NCBI GenBank assembly: GCA_963749365.1
Contig: CAVVME010000003.1
Coordinates: 1 to 64,000, forward strand
Source of the DNA: WHSW01 sp963749365
GTDB taxonomy: Bacteria > Actinomycetota > Thermoleophilia > Solirubrobacterales > 70-9
DNA length: 64,000 bases
Reading direction: 5' to 3'
Part shown: positions 43,146 to 51,503 of the stretch, piece by piece
How positions within the stretch are numbered: the first letter of the stretch is position 1
Layout: each line of letters begins with the position of its first letter
Position numbers and translations under genes: made by a program
The notes under the pieces: generated by a model
Told to the model about the DNA's origin: nothing
Seen by the model: the letters and a program-made list of their open reading frames with translations, nothing else
Database searches by the model: none

Positions 43146-43779
43146 GACCGAGGGCGTCACGTGCAGGCGAAGATGGGCGCGAAGCGGCCCCGGCGCGGAG
43201 CGCGTCAGTTAGCGGGCTCGGATCCGAGACGCGAAGCGGCCCCGGCATCCCCCTGAGGAATCCTTCCGGAGGGATTGCCGGGAGGACCGCAACGCTTGCT
43301 CACTCTCCCGATGCCAACTTCCACGCGGGAGTAGCGACCTCGATTCTGGCCGTCCTCGGGTGCCTCGTTTGTTGCGCGGTCGTAAAGCCCGGTAGCCAAT
43401 CGCCGCTATGAGCGAAAGTGACGGCTGGGGGCGGGCCCTGGGCTTCCATCCTGGTCGCCGGTAACGGGCGGTCGCGCATCGAATGACCTCCAATGGCTGT
43501 TTGGACCGCCCCTGCCGTCCTGGGGGTAAGGACCCCCGATTTTACAGGGGGAACGAGGTCGCGTCAGGTCCCCTGGCTCTCCATTGGCACGTGGCCCGGC
43601 CTACGGGCCGGGGCCCCAAAGGCGTCGTGCGCGCCGCTGGATCGAGTCGACCATGTCGAGACGAGCCGCCCGTCCTGCAGCGGCGCCAGGTGGGCGTGTC
43701 CTGCCCTTGACGACTCTGCGACGCTGAACGAAGACTGTGGCCCGGATTGCGGGCCGCTCCGAAAACGAGAGGACATCGG
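43146..43779. other. Intergenic stretch with repeat B
   Basis: Repeat B fills 43198-43415. Around 43530-43555 CCCCCG...AGGGGG can form a hairpin near a preceding GGGGGTAAGGACCCCC palindrome. The GCCGCTGGATCGAGTCGA block recurs here near 43640, on the other side of the repeat from its position at copy A. No gene was found. Confidence 0.5.
43198..43415 (+). repeat. Dispersed ~216 bp repeat, copy B
   Basis: Same orientation as copy A (37736-37951), 5.2 kb apart, >90% identical by eye. Indels are near GGGAG/GGGAGAG and TCGGGTG/TCGGT. See copy A. Confidence 0.85.
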
Positions 43780-44094
43780 ATGGCGAGCTGCACACATCTC
43801 GACCAGGTCGCTGTGATCGAGCTGCCCGAGTCAGTCGACGGCTGCGAGGAGTGCCTGATGACCGGTGATCCATGGCTTCACCTGAGGATCTGCCTCGAGT
43901 GCGGCAAGGTGGGATGCTGCGACAGCTCGCCGAACCGGCATGCCTCCAGGCACGCCCGCGAGGCAGGTCACCCACTGATCCGCTCGCTGGAGCCGGGCGA
44001 GGATTGGTCCTATTGCTTTCTCGACGATGTGGGCATGGTGATCCCGCAAATCCAAGGCCAGACCCGGATTCCGCCCTCGCCGCTTCGGGAGTAG
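43780..44094 (+). CDS. UBP-type zinc finger protein
   Basis: This 104 aa protein has CTHLDQVAVIELP, CEECLMTGDPWLHLRICLEC, GKVGCCDSSPNRHASRHARE, AGHPLIRSLEPGEDWSYCF. The spacing of Cys and His (CxH, CEEC, CLECG, GCC, H-x3-H-x6-H) is that of the ubiquitin-hydrolase-type zinc finger found as a stand-alone protein in actinobacteria. A protein- or peptide-terminus-binding role is known for the eukaryotic domain; the bacterial role is open. Intact. Confidence 0.88.
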   Translation: MASCTHLDQVAVIELPESVDGCEECLMTGDPWLHLRICLECGKVGCCDSSPNRHASRHAREAGHPLIRSLEPGEDWSYCFLDDVGMVIPQIQGQTRIPPSPLRE

Positions 44095-44103
44095 CTTTCG
44101 ACC

Positions 44104-45024
44104 ATGCGCGCCGGGTGGCCACCGCTGGCATATGACGCCTGGAGTGCGACCTGCGACACGCTCCACGCGCACACGCAGGTGCTCGGGAAACTCGCGGTCC
44201 AGCTTGCCCCGCCCGAGCCGCAGCTGCAACACACAGCCCTGCGGCTGACCGCGCGGGGCTGGGAGACGCCGGCGCTGCCGGCCCCGGACGGCTCCGGCGC
44301 GATCGGCGTCGCTCTCGATCTGCGCGAGCACGAGGCCGTGGTCGAGCACAGCAACGGCCATCGGACGCGGATCGCCCTGGCGCCGAACCGTCCCGTCGCC
44401 GAGGTCACGCGCGAGGTGCTAGAGGCGGTCGGGCGCCTGGCCGGTCCGGTCGAGATCAACCCTGCGCCCCAGGAGGTGCCGTGGACGGCGCCGCTCGACC
44501 AGGACCGCGAGCATGCAACGTATGACGCCGAACAGGTGGCGACCTACTTCGAGGCCGCCACCCAGGCGGCACTCGTGCTGGCGGAATTTCGAGCGCCGTT
44601 TCGCGGACGCTCAACGCCGGTCAACGCCTGGTGGGGCACCTTCGACCTCGCGGTCAACCTCTTCTCAGGGCGGCCGGCAGATCCACCGTCTGATGACTTC
44701 ATCATGCGAAACGGGGGAGATGCCGAGCAAGTCGGAATTGGTTGGTGGCCCGGGGATCCGAATCACGAGCTGGCTGCCTTCTTCGCCCTCGCCTATCCGG
44801 CGCCCGACAGCTTTGGCGAAGCGGATCTGAGCCCCGCCTTGGGGCGTTGGGACGCACAGCTCGGCGAGTATGTGCTGGACTGGGAGGAGCTCCGCGAGGA
44901 AGCCGATCCACGCGCCCGCGCGGTGGAGTTTGCCCGGGCCGCTTTCCGCCACGCCTGCACGGTCTGTGAGTGGGATCCCGTTCTAGCGGCCACGGCAGAG
45001 GGCGTTCCGCCGCCGATCAGGTGA
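44104..45024 (+). CDS. DUF5996 family protein
   Basis: This 306 aa protein starts MRAGWPPLAYDAWSATCDTL, HAHTQVLGKLAVQLAPPEPQ and continues with LRLTARGWETPALPAP, STPVNAWWGTFDLAVNLFSG, QVGIGWWPGDPNHELAAFFA, YAYPAP-like AYPAPDSFG and GEYVLDWEELREEADPRARA. These are the conserved blocks of DUF5996. No enzymatic activity is known. It follows the zinc-finger gene by 9 bp, so the two are probably one transcript. Confidence 0.88.
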   Translation: MRAGWPPLAYDAWSATCDTLHAHTQVLGKLAVQLAPPEPQLQHTALRLTARGWETPALPAPDGSGAIGVALDLREHEAVVEHSNGHRTRIALAPNRPVAEVTREVLEAVGRLAGPVEINPAPQEVPWTAPLDQDREHATYDAEQVATYFEAATQAALVLAEFRAPFRGRSTPVNAWWGTFDLAVNLFSGRPADPPSDDFIMRNGGDAEQVGIGWWPGDPNHELAAFFALAYPAPDSFGEADLSPALGRWDAQLGEYVLDWEELREEADPRARAVEFARAAFRHACTVCEWDPVLAATAEGVPPPIR

Positions 45025-45073
45025 CGCAGAGGTACCTGGGGCCAGCGTCGATCTGTCGCCTCTCGGGCGCTGC

Positions 45074-45145
45074 TGTGCCGAAGTGGCCGAGCACGCCCAA
45101 GTGCCGCGGTGGGGAGTGGGCGAGGCGCCGCCATTCAACCCCTAG
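45074..45145 (+). pseudogene. C-terminal remnant of a truncated haemoglobin
   Basis: The frame reads AEVAEHAQVPRWGVGEAPPF-NP-stop and matches the last residues of the globin at 32789-33253 (AEVFEHAPVPRWGWGEAAPF-ES). The helical body is missing. It ends 11 bp before the molybdopterin oxidoreductase gene. Confidence 0.65.
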
Positions 45146-45156
45146 GATGAGGTCGG

Positions 45157-45774
45157 ATGAGCGGCCTTCTCTCACGCGGTTTCGGTGGTAGCCGCAGGCC
45201 TCCCGAGGAGTACGCCGACCGCCTGCCCCCCGGCCAGTACTACGAGCGGGGCTTTCCGGTCCTGACGGCCGGCCCGACGCCCGAGGTCGGCACCGGGCCG
45301 GGCGAATGGAGCCTGCGCATCGACGGCATGGTCGCCCGGGAGCAGGAGTGGAGCTGGGAGGAGTTTCGGGCGCTCGAGTTCGAGGACATCCAGTGCGACA
45401 TCCACTGCGTCACGAAATGGTCGAAGCTCGGCACCGGCTTTCGCGGCGTGTCGCTCGACATCCTCTTCGAGCAGGCAGAGCCCCTCGATGCATTCGTGAT
45501 GGCCTACTCGCACGGCGGCTACACGACCAACCTCGAGGTCGAGGATCTGACCGACCGCAGGGCATGGGTGATAACCGAGCACGAGGGTGAGCCGCTACCC
45601 CGCGAGCACGGCGGACCGGCGCGCCTGCTGGTTCCGCACCTCTACTTCTGGAAGAGCGCCAAGTGGATCGCCGGCCTGCGGGTCATGGACCATGACGAAC
45701 CCGGCTTCTGGGAGGCCAACGGCTACCACAACCGCGGCGATCCCTGGCGGGAGGAGCGTTATTGGACGGACTAA
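45157..45774 (+). CDS. Sulfite-oxidase-like molybdopterin oxidoreductase
   Basis: This intact 205 aa catalytic domain has YADRLPPGQYYERGFPVLTA, WSLRIDGMVAREQEWSWEEF, DIQCDIHCVTKWSKL with the Mo-ligating Cys, GGYTTNLEVEDL, EHGGPARLLVPHLYFWKSAK and GYHNRGDPWREERYW. It lacks the C-terminal dimerisation domain and haem domain of sulfite oxidase, as do YedY/MsrP-like and YuiH-like proteins. The substrate is unknown. It overlaps the downstream reductase gene by 13 bp, indicating a fixed enzyme/reductase pair. Confidence 0.9.
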   Translation: MSGLLSRGFGGSRRPPEEYADRLPPGQYYERGFPVLTAGPTPEVGTGPGEWSLRIDGMVAREQEWSWEEFRALEFEDIQCDIHCVTKWSKLGTGFRGVSLDILFEQAEPLDAFVMAYSHGGYTTNLEVEDLTDRRAWVITEHEGEPLPREHGGPARLLVPHLYFWKSAKWIAGLRVMDHDEPGFWEANGYHNRGDPWREERYWTD

Positions 45775-46481
45775 GCCAGGTCTCCCAGCGGGCGCCCGGT
45801 CGATGGCAGATCGCCACGGTGAGCGCGATCACGGCCCAGACCCCGCGCGTGAAGTCGTTTCGGTTCGCGCTCCCGATGTGGATGCCACACCTCCCCGGCC
45901 AGCACTACGACGTGCGGCTCACCGCGGCCGACGGCTACACAGCCCAGCGTTCCTACTCGATCGCGTCCTCGCCGCTCGATCGCGGCGAGATCGAGCTGAC
46001 TATCGACCGCCTCGACGACGGCGAGGTCTCCCCCTACTTCCACGACGTCGTGGTCGAGGGTGACCAGGTCGAGCTCCGTGGCCCATTTGCCTCCTACTTC
46101 GTCTGGCGCGGAGAATCGCCGGTGATCCTGGTCGGAGGCGGATCCGGGGTGGTGCCGCTGATGTGCATGTTGCGCCACCGTCGCCGAGCCGTGCCCGAGG
46201 CGGCGATGAGCCTGATCTACTCGGTCCGCTCGTGGGAGGACGTGGTCTATGCCGACGAGCTCGGCGAGGAGACGGCGCTCACTATCACCCGTGAGCCCCC
46301 ACCGGGGTGGAGCGGGCGCACGGGCCGCATCGACGCATCGATGTTCGGCGGCGTTGAGCGGGATCAGACGGCGTTCGTGTGCGGCTCCAACGGCTTCGTC
46401 GAAAGCGCGTCCCAACTCCTGATCGAGGCCGGACTGGGCGCCGGCCGAATCCGGACCGAGCGGTTTGGGCCGACCCTTTGA
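45762..46481 (+). CDS. FAD/NAD(P)H-dependent reductase partner
   Basis: This 239 aa ferredoxin-NADP-reductase-like protein binds FAD at RSYSIASSP and NAD(P)H at VILVGGGSGVVPLMCMLRHR, with CGSNGFVESASQLL near the C-terminus. There is no iron-sulfur domain. Overlap with the molybdopterin oxidoreductase gene indicates it reduces that enzyme or links it to NAD(P)H. It also overlaps the following MFS gene by 17 bp. Confidence 0.9.
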   Translation: MDGLSQVSQRAPGRWQIATVSAITAQTPRVKSFRFALPMWMPHLPGQHYDVRLTAADGYTAQRSYSIASSPLDRGEIELTIDRLDDGEVSPYFHDVVVEGDQVELRGPFASYFVWRGESPVILVGGGSGVVPLMCMLRHRRRAVPEAAMSLIYSVRSWEDVVYADELGEETALTITREPPPGWSGRTGRIDASMFGGVERDQTAFVCGSNGFVESASQLLIEAGLGAGRIRTERFGPTL

Positions 46482-48054
46482 CGGCAGGCACGAACGAACG
46501 AACCAGGCGGTGAAGAGCGTCGCGGACCCCGCCACAGAGGCCGGGGCCCCGCAACGCGAGGACGTCGCGTTCAAGAGCGCCGCCGGACGCTGGGTAATCG
46601 CGGTCGCGGTCCTCGGATCCGGCCTCGCGTTCCTCGACGGGACCGTGGTCAATGTGGCGGCGCCGACGATCGGCCGCGATCTCGATGCCTCCACGGCGTC
46701 CGTGCAGTGGATCCTGAACGGCTACCTGCTGACGCTTGCCTCTCTGATCCTGCTCGGGGGATCGCTCGGCGATCGCCACGGCAGGCGGCGGATCTTCGTG
46801 CTTGGGGTCGGGGTGTTCACCGCCGCCTCACTGCTCTGCGCGGTCGCGCCGACCGATGAGCTCCTGATCGCCGCGCGTCTCGTGCAGGGTGTCGGCGGGG
46901 CCCTGCTCACCCCCGGCAGCCTGGCGATGATCGAGGCCAGCTTTCAACCCGGCGATCGAGCCCGCGCCATCGGTGCCTGGTCGGGTCTCGGCGGCGTCGC
47001 CACCGCGATCGGGCCGCTGCTCGGTGGCTATCTGGTCGAGGCCGTGTCCTGGCGGGCGATCTTCCTGATCAACCTCCCGATCGGGCTCTTCGTGATCTTC
47101 ATGGCCTCGCGCCACGTGCCCGAGACTCGCGATCCGACAGCGACCGGCCGCCTCGACGCGCCCGGGGCGATCCTCGCGGCGCTGGGGCTCGCCGGAACTA
47201 CCTACGCGCTGATCGAGGGTCCGGACGCGGCCGGGCCACTGGCCGTCGTGGCCGGAGTCGGCGGCGTTGTTGCGCTGCTCTCCTTCCTCGTCGTCGAGCG
47301 GCGCAGCGCCAACCCGATGTTGCCGCTGGACATCTTCGCCTCGAAGCAATTCACCGCCGCCAACCTGGTGACTTTCGCGGTCTACACGGCTCTCGGCGGC
47401 TTCTTTTTCTTGTTCGTCGCCTTCCTCCAAGTCTCGCTTGGCTACTCGCCGGTCGCCGCCGGCGCCGCATCGTTACCGGTCACGCTCCTGATGCTCACCC
47501 TCTCAGCCAGAGCTGGTGCGCTGGCGCAGGGGATTGGAGCGAGGATCCCGCTCACCGTCGGGCCATTGGTGATCGCCGTGGGCCTCATCCTGCTGACCCG
47601 AATCGAACCCGGCGACAGCTACCTCGGCGGCGTGTTGCCCTGCGTGATCGTTTTCGGGCTCGGGTTGACGCTCGTGGTGGCGCCGGTCACGGCGACCGTG
47701 CTGGCCGCCGCTGATGCGCGACACTCGGGGATAGCCTCCGGGGTCAACAACGCGGTGGCCCGCATAGGCGGACTGCTCGCGGTCTCCCTCCTACCCCTGC
47801 TCGCCGGGCTCACCGGCGATGCTTTCTACGACCCCCGGGCGATGACCGACGGATTCCACACCGCGATGTTCCTCTGCGCCGGGTTGGCAGCGGCCGGCGG
47901 GCTGCTCGCCTGGCTGACAATCAGTTCCGACGTGCTCGAGGCAGAGCCGGGTCCGGAGGGCGTCGCTCCCACCCAGGTGCTGAGCGAGGTCTCATGCAGC
48001 GTTACAGGGCCGCCGCTCAGGCCTGGCCGGGAAGCCGACTGCACGACCCCGTAG
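46465..48054 (+). CDS. MFS transporter, DHA2 (EmrB/QacA) family
   Basis: This 529 aa protein has 14 predicted helices. Landmarks: GSGLAFLDGTVVNVAAPTIG (motif D1), WILNGYLLTLASLILLGGSL, GDRHGRRRIFVLG (motif A), RLVQGVGGALLTPGSLAMIE (motif C-like), WRAIFLINLPIGLFV. It is a proton-driven multidrug-type exporter. Translation may start at GTG 46512 instead of ATG 46465, since the first ~40 residues are variable. Overlap with the reductase gene suggests co-expression. Confidence 0.9.
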   Translation: MGRPFDGRHERTNQAVKSVADPATEAGAPQREDVAFKSAAGRWVIAVAVLGSGLAFLDGTVVNVAAPTIGRDLDASTASVQWILNGYLLTLASLILLGGSLGDRHGRRRIFVLGVGVFTAASLLCAVAPTDELLIAARLVQGVGGALLTPGSLAMIEASFQPGDRARAIGAWSGLGGVATAIGPLLGGYLVEAVSWRAIFLINLPIGLFVIFMASRHVPETRDPTATGRLDAPGAILAALGLAGTTYALIEGPDAAGPLAVVAGVGGVVALLSFLVVERRSANPMLPLDIFASKQFTAANLVTFAVYTALGGFFFLFVAFLQVSLGYSPVAAGAASLPVTLLMLTLSARAGALAQGIGARIPLTVGPLVIAVGLILLTRIEPGDSYLGGVLPCVIVFGLGLTLVVAPVTATVLAAADARHSGIASGVNNAVARIGGLLAVSLLPLLAGLTGDAFYDPRAMTDGFHTAMFLCAGLAAAGGLLAWLTISSDVLEAEPGPEGVAPTQVLSEVSCSVTGPPLRPGREADCTTP

Positions 48055-48106
48055 TCGCCGCTGCCCAACGAGGCGTCAGCAGACGTCGGGCCGATCGCCG
48101 AGCTTC

Positions 48107-48319
48107 ATGGTGGCGGGGCCGGACACCGATGAGTTTGGTTGCGCCTGTGCGCTTGGTTGCCGGCTCGATCCTCCAGCGACGCAGCGCTTCATGGCAGAGC
48201 GCGCGGAGTCGACGATCGAGGACGTGCCGGCGTCGCACGCCTCGATGGTGTCGCAGCCCGACGTCGCGGCGAAGCTGGTTATCGCCGCGGCGCGCGCGAG
48301 CGTCCGCGCGGCCCCATAA
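48107..48319 (+). pseudogene. C-terminal fragment of an alpha/beta hydrolase
   Basis: The frame holds PPATQRFMAERAESTIEDVP and ASHASMVSQPDVAAKLVIAA followed by the end of the protein. This is the C-terminal part of signal-peptide-type alpha/beta hydrolases (catalytic His in ASHASMVSQP). The residues before PPATQ do not match, and the nucleophile region is missing. Confidence 0.55.
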
Positions 48320-48546
48320 GCGCGCCTAGAGCCAATCAACCCGAAGCCCTGGCGAACCACTTCAAGTTTCGGCCGTTGCGGCGTTTGTGTGCGGTGCTCC
48401 CTTGCTGATCGCTGTTGCCCTTGCGCGGTCGGCCCGTGCAACTCGGTTGCTGTCGCGCTGACCACCCAGACGGTGGTCAATGCGACAAGTGAGCCGCTTG
48501 CTCACGGGGTGGGGCAACCACCACCGGCGCCGGCCCGCGAGCCAGG

Positions 48547-48879
48547 TCAGACAAGCACGACGACCACGATCGCGATGTTGATCGCGACGGCCCCCCAGGA
48601 GCCATGGGTGGAAGGTGAGCAGGACGAGCGCCAGCGACACCAGCGCCCCAGCCACGGCGAGCCCGGCGTCGAGCTCGCCGGCTCCGTTGAGCACGAAGAC
48701 CCCGGCGAGGACGAGCAGGCCGCAGGTCGTCACCGCCAGGGTGCGGGTGAGCCCGCCCGCCTCCCCGACCAGCCACGAGTGGCGCGGGTTGAACGGTGCC
48801 CCTCCTGCGGCTCGGGCACCCAGATCGCGACGTGGACCAGCCCGTGGGCGATCAGGAAGAGCCCGGCGAGAACGTTCAT
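48547..48879 (-). CDS. Small four-helix membrane protein (frameshifted)
   Basis: ATG 48879 overlaps the metallo-hydrolase stop (TGATG). Pieces in order are MNVLAGLFLIAHGLVHVAIW, HSWLVGEAGGLTR, VTTCGLLVLAGVFVLNGAGE, LAVAGALVSLALVLLTFHPW and AVAINIAIVVVLV. Frame changes near 48790 and 48595 are needed. I recognise the pattern from uncharacterised actinobacterial membrane proteins. It is co-translated with the upstream metallo-hydrolase. Confidence 0.6.
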
Positions 48880-49946
48880 CAACCGCGCCCTCGCCGCTGT
48901 TCGAGGTCGCGCGCCAGCAGCGCCATGCGGAAGAAGGCGTCGATCAGCTCGCGCGGCCCGGGGGCCTTCGCGGCCCCGCGGCGATGGGCGTCGATGGTGC
49001 GCACGTTGACCAGCGTCCGCTCGGGGCCGAGCCAGTCGGCGAAGCCCCGTTGGGCGATCTCCTCGCCGAGGACGAGCTCTCGCGCCACCGCGACCGGTGA
49101 CTCCCCGGCGTCGAGACGCTCCCCGGCCGCCCGGTCGAGCCAGCGCCAGTAGTCGATCAGACGCCGGACCTCGCCCGGGCCGCAGACCGGGCCGTGTCCG
49201 GGGACGAGGCGTTCGGCGCCCAGCTCGAGCAGCCGCTCGAGCGCCGCGACCCATCCCCCCAGCGGGCCCGCCCACATGATCGGGGTGACACCGATGAAGA
49301 GGATGTCGGCCGCGATCGCGATCCGCTCGTCCGGGACCCAGACGATTAGGTCTCCCTCGGTGTGCGCCGGTCCGACCTCGAGTAGGCGCACCTCGCGCCC
49401 GCCGACGTCGAGCTCGAGCTGCCCCGAGAAGGTCCTTGTCGGCGCCACCAGCCGCACGTCGCCGAAGGCGAAGGGCTCGAGCCCCGCGCTCGCATAGGCG
49501 GCGATCGCCGCGACGTCCGCTCGCCGTGGATACGGCAGCGGCAGCGATCCGGCCAGCCGCAGGACGGCCGCCAGCGCCCCGAAGCGCTTCATCTCGCCGG
49601 GAGATTGCGTATCCATCACCCTCGCCGCGGCCCCGGTCGCGACGACCTCCGCTCCCGCGACCTCCTGGTTGCCCCACCAGTGATCTCCGTCGGAGTGGGT
49701 GTTGACCACGGTCTCGATCGGCGCCTCGCCGGTCAGCGGCGCCATCGCGTCGAGCATGCGACGGGTAAGCCGCGGGTCCCAGAGCGTGTCGACGAGCAGC
49801 GAGGCGCCGGCGCCGACCACCAGAGCTGCGTTGCTCTCGCCGAGACCGCCGTTCGGCTGCAGCCAGGCGTGCACGCCGGGGCCGACCTCGGTCAGGCCGC
49901 CCTCGAACTGCGCCGGCCCGGCGTGGAGGGGCATGATCGCGGGCAT
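48879..49946 (-). CDS. MBL-fold metallo-hydrolase
   Basis: This intact 355 aa protein has ALVVGAGASLLVDTLWDPRL, VVNTHSDGDHWWGNQEVAGA (the HxxGDH metal motif), EVGPAHTEGDLIVWVPDERI (third His), AADILFIG (Asp) and LVPGHGPVCGPGEVRRLIDY (final His). The C-terminal ~100 residues (ESPVAVARELVLGEEIAQRG, FADWLGPERTLVNVRTIDAH) are an added helical domain seen in alkyl-sulfatase-like and quorum-quenching-like relatives. The substrate is unknown. Confidence 0.87.
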   Translation of the reverse strand: MPAIMPLHAGPAQFEGGLTEVGPGVHAWLQPNGGLGESNAALVVGAGASLLVDTLWDPRLTRRMLDAMAPLTGEAPIETVVNTHSDGDHWWGNQEVAGAEVVATGAAARVMDTQSPGEMKRFGALAAVLRLAGSLPLPYPRRADVAAIAAYASAGLEPFAFGDVRLVAPTRTFSGQLELDVGGREVRLLEVGPAHTEGDLIVWVPDERIAIAADILFIGVTPIMWAGPLGGWVAALERLLELGAERLVPGHGPVCGPGEVRRLIDYWRWLDRAAGERLDAGESPVAVARELVLGEEIAQRGFADWLGPERTLVNVRTIDAHRRGAAKAPGPRELIDAFFRMALLARDLEQRRGRG

Positions 49947-50039
49947 CCGAGCCGCGAGAGTACCTCCGCACGGAGTCCTGCATCGCCTGCTCGCTCAAGC
50001 GGAAGCCGGACTCGAGCTATCTGCGGATACGCTGGGCCG

Positions 50040-50900
50040 GTGGCCGAGATCAGGGTGATCGTGATGCCCTACGAGCTCGGCAGGCTGCGCGGGGGAGTCG
50101 GCCGCGGGCCCGAGCGCTTGCTCGAGCTCGGCGGCGCCGAGGCGCTGAGGGCATCCGGGGCCCGGATCGAGACCGAGCTGATCGAGCTCTCGCAGCCGTT
50201 CGACAACGAGGTCGACGCCAGCTTCGAGCTGATCCGGCTGGTCGCTGAGCGGGTCCGAGCCGCTCGCGCGGACGATGCCTTTCCCGTCCTGCTCTCGGGG
50301 AGCTGCTTCGCCGGCGTCGGAGTCGTCGCCGGCCTCGAGCAGCCCGCGCCGGGCGTGGTCTGGTTCGACGCCCATGGTGACTTCAACGAGCCGGCCAGCG
50401 CGGTGTTCGGCTACTTCGACGGCATGGGCCTTGCCGTGCTCACCGGCAGTGCCTGGCAGACACTTCGCTCGCCGCTGCTCCCCGAGCCGGTCCCCGAGAC
50501 GGCGGTCGTGCTTGCGGGGGCGCGCGCCTTCGACGAGCCCGAGGAGCGCCGGCTGGCCGACTCACGGATCGTCGAGGTCCCTGTGTCCGATCTGGACCCG
50601 CCCGAAGCCCTGATCGAGGCGCTGGGCAGCCTGGCGCCCTCGCCGAGCGGGATCTACGTCCACATCGATCTCGACGTGCTCGACTCCGAGCAGACTCCGG
50701 TCAACGTCTACAGCGCTCCTGGCGGGCTCTCGGGCCCGGGGCTGAGCAGTCTGCTCGAGGCCCTGTTGCGCGATTCCCACGTGGACGCGGTCTCGCTCAC
50801 CGCCTACGACCCCGAGTGCGATCCCGACGCCCGGGTGCCACCGATCGCAGCCCGGCTGCTGTCGCTCGTCGGCGGGCACGTCGAGGGACGCGCCGACTAG
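50040..50900 (+). CDS. Arginase/ureohydrolase-fold protein with altered first metal motif
   Basis: A GTG start gives 286 aa. The central metal motif VVWFDAHGDFNEP (DAHxD) and the late motif IYVHIDLDVLDSEQTPVN (DxDxxD) are intact, and SLTAYDPECDPD supplies a late acidic stretch. The first motif, normally GGDHS, reads LLSGSCFAGVGVVAGL, so the usual His ligand is replaced. It could be a mononuclear or inactive ureohydrolase, or act on another guanidino compound. Confidence 0.85.
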   Translation: MAEIRVIVMPYELGRLRGGVGRGPERLLELGGAEALRASGARIETELIELSQPFDNEVDASFELIRLVAERVRAARADDAFPVLLSGSCFAGVGVVAGLEQPAPGVVWFDAHGDFNEPASAVFGYFDGMGLAVLTGSAWQTLRSPLLPEPVPETAVVLAGARAFDEPEERRLADSRIVEVPVSDLDPPEALIEALGSLAPSPSGIYVHIDLDVLDSEQTPVNVYSAPGGLSGPGLSSLLEALLRDSHVDAVSLTAYDPECDPDARVPPIAARLLSLVGGHVEGRAD

Positions 50901-50912
50901 CCACCCGGCCTC

Positions 50913-51425
50913 TCAGCCCGCCGCGGCGCCGTCGGCCGCGCTTCGCAGCGCCTCGATGTCGAGCTTTCGCATCTCCAACATCGCCTTCATCGCCCGCTTG
51001 GCCCGCTCCGGATCTGGATCGGAGAAGACCTCCTCCATCCCGGTCGGGACGACCTGCCAGGAGAGGCCGTACCTGTCCTTGAGCCAGCCGCACTGGCTCT
51101 CCTCGCCGCCCTCGGTCAGCCGCTCCCAGTAGTAGTCGACCTCGTCCTGGGTCTCGCAGCTGATCTGAAACGAGACGGCCTCGTCGAACTTGAACTGCGG
51201 GCCACCGTTGATGCCGACGAAGCGGTGACCGTCGAGGTCGAACTCGACCGTCATCACGGTGCCGGGCTCGCCCGGCCCGACGTCGGTGTAGTGGGCGACG
51301 TTGACTATCCGCGAGTTCTTGAACACCGAGATGTAGAAGTTGGCTGCCTCCTCGGCCTCGGTGTCGAACCACAGGTTCGGGATGATCTTCTGCTCCACGG
51401 CGCTGTCCTCCAGTCGGCGGTTCAT
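50913..51425 (-). CDS. PhnB/3-demethylubiquinone methyltransferase-like VOC protein
   Basis: The sequence QKIIPNLWFDTEAEEAANFY, TVEFDLDGHRFVGINGGPQF, FDEAVSFQISCETQDEVDYY, WERLTEGGEESQCGWLKDRY, GLSWQVVPTGMEE is the diagnostic PhnB-like VOC pattern. ATG 51425 (MNRRLEDS) is preferred. These proteins are usually intact orphan VOC enzymes of unknown substrate. It is convergent with the arginase-fold gene. Confidence 0.9.
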   Translation of the reverse strand: MNRRLEDSAVEQKIIPNLWFDTEAEEAANFYISVFKNSRIVNVAHYTDVGPGEPGTVMTVEFDLDGHRFVGINGGPQFKFDEAVSFQISCETQDEVDYYWERLTEGGEESQCGWLKDRYGLSWQVVPTGMEEVFSDPDPERAKRAMKAMLEMRKLDIEALRSAADGAAAG

Positions 51426-51503
51426 CGCTACCGAACATGTAGACCGCCGCAAAGGGCGCAACTCATCGCACTCCCGTTGGCGGCGGGATATGGTGCGCGT
51501 GCG

